Of a stretch of 8,436 bases of DNA, positions 5,700-8,436 are shown piece by piece; position 1 is the first letter of the stretch; every line of letters starts with the position of its first letter. The notes beneath the pieces are model-generated. The model was not told the DNA's origin, did not search any database, and saw only the letters and a list, made by a program, of their open reading frames with translations. The translations under genes were made by a program, and so were the position numbers. Origin of the DNA: Myxococcales bacterium (lineage in GTDB: Bacteria; Myxococcota; Polyangia; Fen-1088). The stretch is from positions 1-8,436 of the forward strand of contig PMBY01000157.1 of NCBI GenBank assembly GCA_003153875.1. The letters are read 5' to 3'.

Positions 5700-7015
5700 G
5701 TTCGTCCTCGCAGGCCAATGTCTTTTCGATAGTGCATGCCATCCCACCGAATACGGTCAATACCACTGTAGGCGCGGGCTCGCGCTGAATTGAGATCCGC
5801 ACCCCGCGCGGTCACGCCCAGTACGCGGCCGCCACTGGTGAGCAAGCGCTCTCCCTCGCGCTTGGTGCCGGCGTGAAACACGACGAGATCTGTGCCTTCA
5901 CCAGCAAGCTGTCCGTCTTCCGCCAAGCCCTCGATCGCATCGCCGCTGCGCACCTTGCCGGGATAGCCCGCGGCTGCCAGCACCACGCATACCGAGATGC
6001 TGGTCGACCAGGTCGGCGAGCCGGCGGGCAACTCTCCCTTGGCCGCGGCCAAGAGCCAAGGCAGAAGGTCATCTTCCATGCGCGGCAGCACCGCTTGCGT
6101 CTCGGGATCGCCGAAGCGACAGTTCCACTCGATGACCATGGGCCCGCGATCCGGCGTCAGCATCAGCCCGCCGTAGAGCAGTCCGCGGAAGGGCCGGCCC
6201 ATGGCGGCCATGGCGGCCACTGTGGGTGCGAAGATGGTTTGGGCGATGCGCCGGGTGAGAGACGCGTCGACCAGTGGCGACGGTGAATAGGCGCCCATGC
6301 CCCCCGTGTTGGGCCCGCGATCGCCGTCGAAGACCGCCTTGTGGTCCTCGGCCGTGGCCAGCAGCACGAAGCGCTCGCCATCACACAGGGCCATCATGGA
6401 ACACTCGCGGCCGGTCAGGCGTTCTTCGATCACCACGCGCGCGCCCGCGTCGCCGAAGCTGCGGTCGAGCAGCATGGAACGGGCGGCGGCCTTGGCTTCA
6501 TCGCGCGAGGACGCGACCACCACGCCCTTGCCCGCACACAGTCCGTCAGCCTTGACCACGACATCGCCCGGCTGGCGGTCGATGAAGGCCGCGGCCGCCG
6601 CGAAGTCGCTAAAGCTGTCGTAGGCCGCGCTGGGCACGCCCGCGCGTTTCATGAGATCCTTGGCGAACTTCTTCGAACCTTCGATCTCGGCTGCGGTCTG
6701 CGACGGGCCGAAGAACGGCATGCCTTTCTTGGCAAAGGCATCGCCCAGTCCCTTGGCCAGGGCAGCCTCAGGGCCGCACACAACGAAATTGATGCGCTCG
6801 CGCTCGGCCAGCGCCAGCAAGTCGTCGACCGCCTCGGACCCCACCGCTGCCAAGCTGACCTTACCGGCGCCCGGTCCCTTGCCGCGCCCGAGGGCTTCGA
6901 TGCCGGGGTTGCCTGGTGCGGCCACCAGGTGATGGCACAGCGGACTTTGCAGCAGTTTCCAGGCCAGCGCGTGCTCACGCCCGCCTGAGCCGACGAGAAG
7001 AATCCTATTTGCCAT
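5696..7015 (-). CDS. purD: Phosphoribosylamine-glycine ligase (GAR synthetase)
   Basis: PurD couples 5-phosphoribosylamine to glycine with ATP, the second step of IMP synthesis. The 439-residue protein has the full four-part ATP-grasp layout. The N-domain has [17 protein letters not shown] (5-21), [10 protein letters not shown] (34-43) and [13 protein letters not shown] (78-90). [16 protein letters not shown] (103-119) leads into the A/B domain, with [17 protein letters not shown] (152-168) and the [12 protein letters not shown] stretch (195-206). [26 protein letters not shown] spans about 220-245. The metal/ATP site is [12 protein letters not shown] (296-307). The C-domain ends with a normal [10 protein letters not shown] segment. 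It is slightly longer than the common 420-430 residues. The ATG at 7015 puts the GSGGREHA motif at the usual distance. A TTG at 7042 is the alternative. No Shine-Dalgarno precedes the ATG, which lies 11 nt inside the upstream small ORF, implying coupling. It shares ATGA with purE. Confidence 0.96.
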   Translation of the reverse strand: MANRILLVGSGGREHALAWKLLQSPLCHHLVAAPGNPGIEALGRGKGPGAGKVSLAAVGSEAVDDLLALAERERINFVVCGPEAALAKGLGDAFAKKGMPFFGPSQTAAEIEGSKKFAKDLMKRAGVPSAAYDSFSDFAAAAAFIDRQPGDVVVKADGLCAGKGVVVASSRDEAKAAARSMLLDRSFGDAGARVVIEERLTGRECSMMALCDGERFVLLATAEDHKAVFDGDRGPNTGGMGAYSPSPLVDASLTRRIAQTIFAPTVAAMAAMGRPFRGLLYGGLMLTPDRGPMVIEWNCRFGDPETQAVLPRMEDDLLPWLLAAAKGELPAGSPTWSTSISVCVVLAAAGYPGKVRSGDAIEGLAEDGQLAGEGTDLVVFHAGTKREGERLLTSGGRVLGVTARGADLNSARARAYSGIDRIRWDGMHYRKDIGLRGRT

Positions 7016-7280
7016 TCGGAGACTTGTCTGAGGGATCGACAATGGACAGGGCGGGCTTGCCCGCGCTTCGCGACTCCGGCTGGGCGGCCCCGCCAGGCCG
7101 CGCGTCGAGCATGAAGTGCGGCTCGCGAATCACGGCGAAACGGCCGCCCAACATGAAAGCCGGTGTTCTGACCAAGGGTGGTGAAACCACCGGTGGCACC
7201 CAGGAACGCACCACCGGTTCGTTGCCACTCGACGAGCGCTTGGGCGGTGAGCCCTTGGATGGTCGACTGTAGATGGCCAT
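7005..7280 (-). CDS. Small protein of unknown function between purH and purD (91 aa)
   Basis: The frame runs from an ATG at 7280 to a TAG at 7005 and encodes 91 residues. I recognise no family. The product is soluble, Pro/Ser/Arg-rich and probably flexible at the N-terminus (SKGSPPKRSSSGN). A more ordered-looking centre follows (FMLGGRFAVIREPHFMLDA, about 44-62), then a polar tail ending PSDKSPNGK. There is no signal peptide, membrane segment or Cys. The best evidence for reality is the near-perfect Shine-Dalgarno, AAGGAGG ending 6 nt before the ATG. Position also argues for it: it follows purH by 50 nt and overlaps the purD start by 11 nt. Third positions are about three-quarters G/C. Another frame of the same strand is also open here and reads plausibly (ALVEWQRTGGAFLGATGG), so a pair of compensating frameshifts cannot be excluded. 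It could instead serve mainly to couple purD translation. Confidence 0.6.
   Translation of the reverse strand: MAIYSRPSKGSPPKRSSSGNEPVVRSWVPPVVSPPLVRTPAFMLGGRFAVIREPHFMLDARPGGAAQPESRSAGKPALSIVDPSDKSPNGK
7177..7218. repeat. Nested short repeats and hairpin inside the 91-aa ORF
   Basis: GGTGGT-GAA-ACCACC (7177-7191) is a perfect 6-bp hairpin with a 3-nt loop. It overlaps a 10-bp palindrome, CCACCGGTGG (7187-7196). ACCACCGGT occurs at 7186-7194 and again at 7210-7218, exactly eight codons apart, encoding a repeated PVV on the minus strand. It may be coding coincidence or mRNA structure between purH and purD. Confidence 0.35.
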
Positions 7281-7286
7281 CTGTCG

Positions 7287-7293
7287 CCTCCTT
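7287..7293 (-). promoter_or_regulatory. Strong Shine-Dalgarno of the 91-aa ORF
   Basis: Read on the minus strand, AAGGAGG (part of GGAAGGAGG, 7295-7287) is followed by six bases and then ATG at 7280. It is the strongest ribosome binding site on the minus strand of this window and supports translation of the small ORF in that frame. Confidence 0.75.
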
Positions 7294-7330
7294 CCTGACC
7301 TCGCTAAATAGGATGCTGCAAGCGATGTGG

Positions 7331-8436
<1,106 letters not shown>

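Noticed and set aside
5700..5747. Extended N-terminus of PurE starting at 5747
   Set aside because: The extra 16 residues overlap purD and do not resemble PurE. The ATG at 5699 has a GAGGA site and the ATGA overlap.
6341..6988. A 215-codon plus-strand open frame opposite purD
   Set aside because: purD motifs are intact on the other strand across the whole interval, and this frame shows no family features.
7016..7330. ZTP (pfl) or purine riboswitch between purH and purD
   Set aside because: Neither the conserved pfl core bases nor a purine-riboswitch junction could be found on the minus strand. A strong ribosome binding site and open frame explain the region better.

Overview
The window looks like chromosome from a high-GC Gram-negative bacterium. 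The GC estimate is by eye, and supporting signs are GC-rich third codon positions, GTG starts, Sec-type signal peptides and a likely outer-membrane protein. The purH - small ORF - purD - purE - tsaC order would suit a myxobacterial or other former 'deltaproteobacterial' lineage, but that placement is inference. No rRNA, tRNA, CRISPR array, transposase or phage gene was seen.

Layout, left to right. (1) 1-629, minus: the N-terminal 209 residues of an unidentified exported protein that runs off the left edge. (2) 804-2732, minus: a large polytopic membrane protein of the YfhO / GT-C-like type with an unusual charged C-terminal tail. The 174-bp gap between these two holds a coding-looking stretch of 39 codons and an AT-rich possible promoter. 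(3) 2733-3019: a divergent intergenic region. (4) 3020-4558, plus: a secreted protein built almost wholly of PD40/WD40-like beta-propeller repeats. (5) 4624-8436, minus: a tight purine operon transcribed right to left. It holds purH (3' two-thirds, entering from the right edge), a 91-codon unknown gene with an excellent Shine-Dalgarno, purD, purE and a tsaC/yrdC-type threonylcarbamoyl-AMP synthase gene.

The operon genes are translationally linked. The small ORF overlaps purD by 11 nt, purD and purE share ATGA, and purE and tsaC overlap by 7 nt. PurD catalyses an early step of IMP synthesis, PurE a middle step and PurH the last two. TsaC draws on ATP, threonine and bicarbonate to make the precursor of the t6A tRNA modification. 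The most interesting unexplained item is the 91-aa protein between purH and purD. The PD40 protein's repeat count, the YfhO-like tail with its hairpin, and short coding-like stretches in the gaps also deserve a second look. I did not find convincing evidence of a wholly new system.
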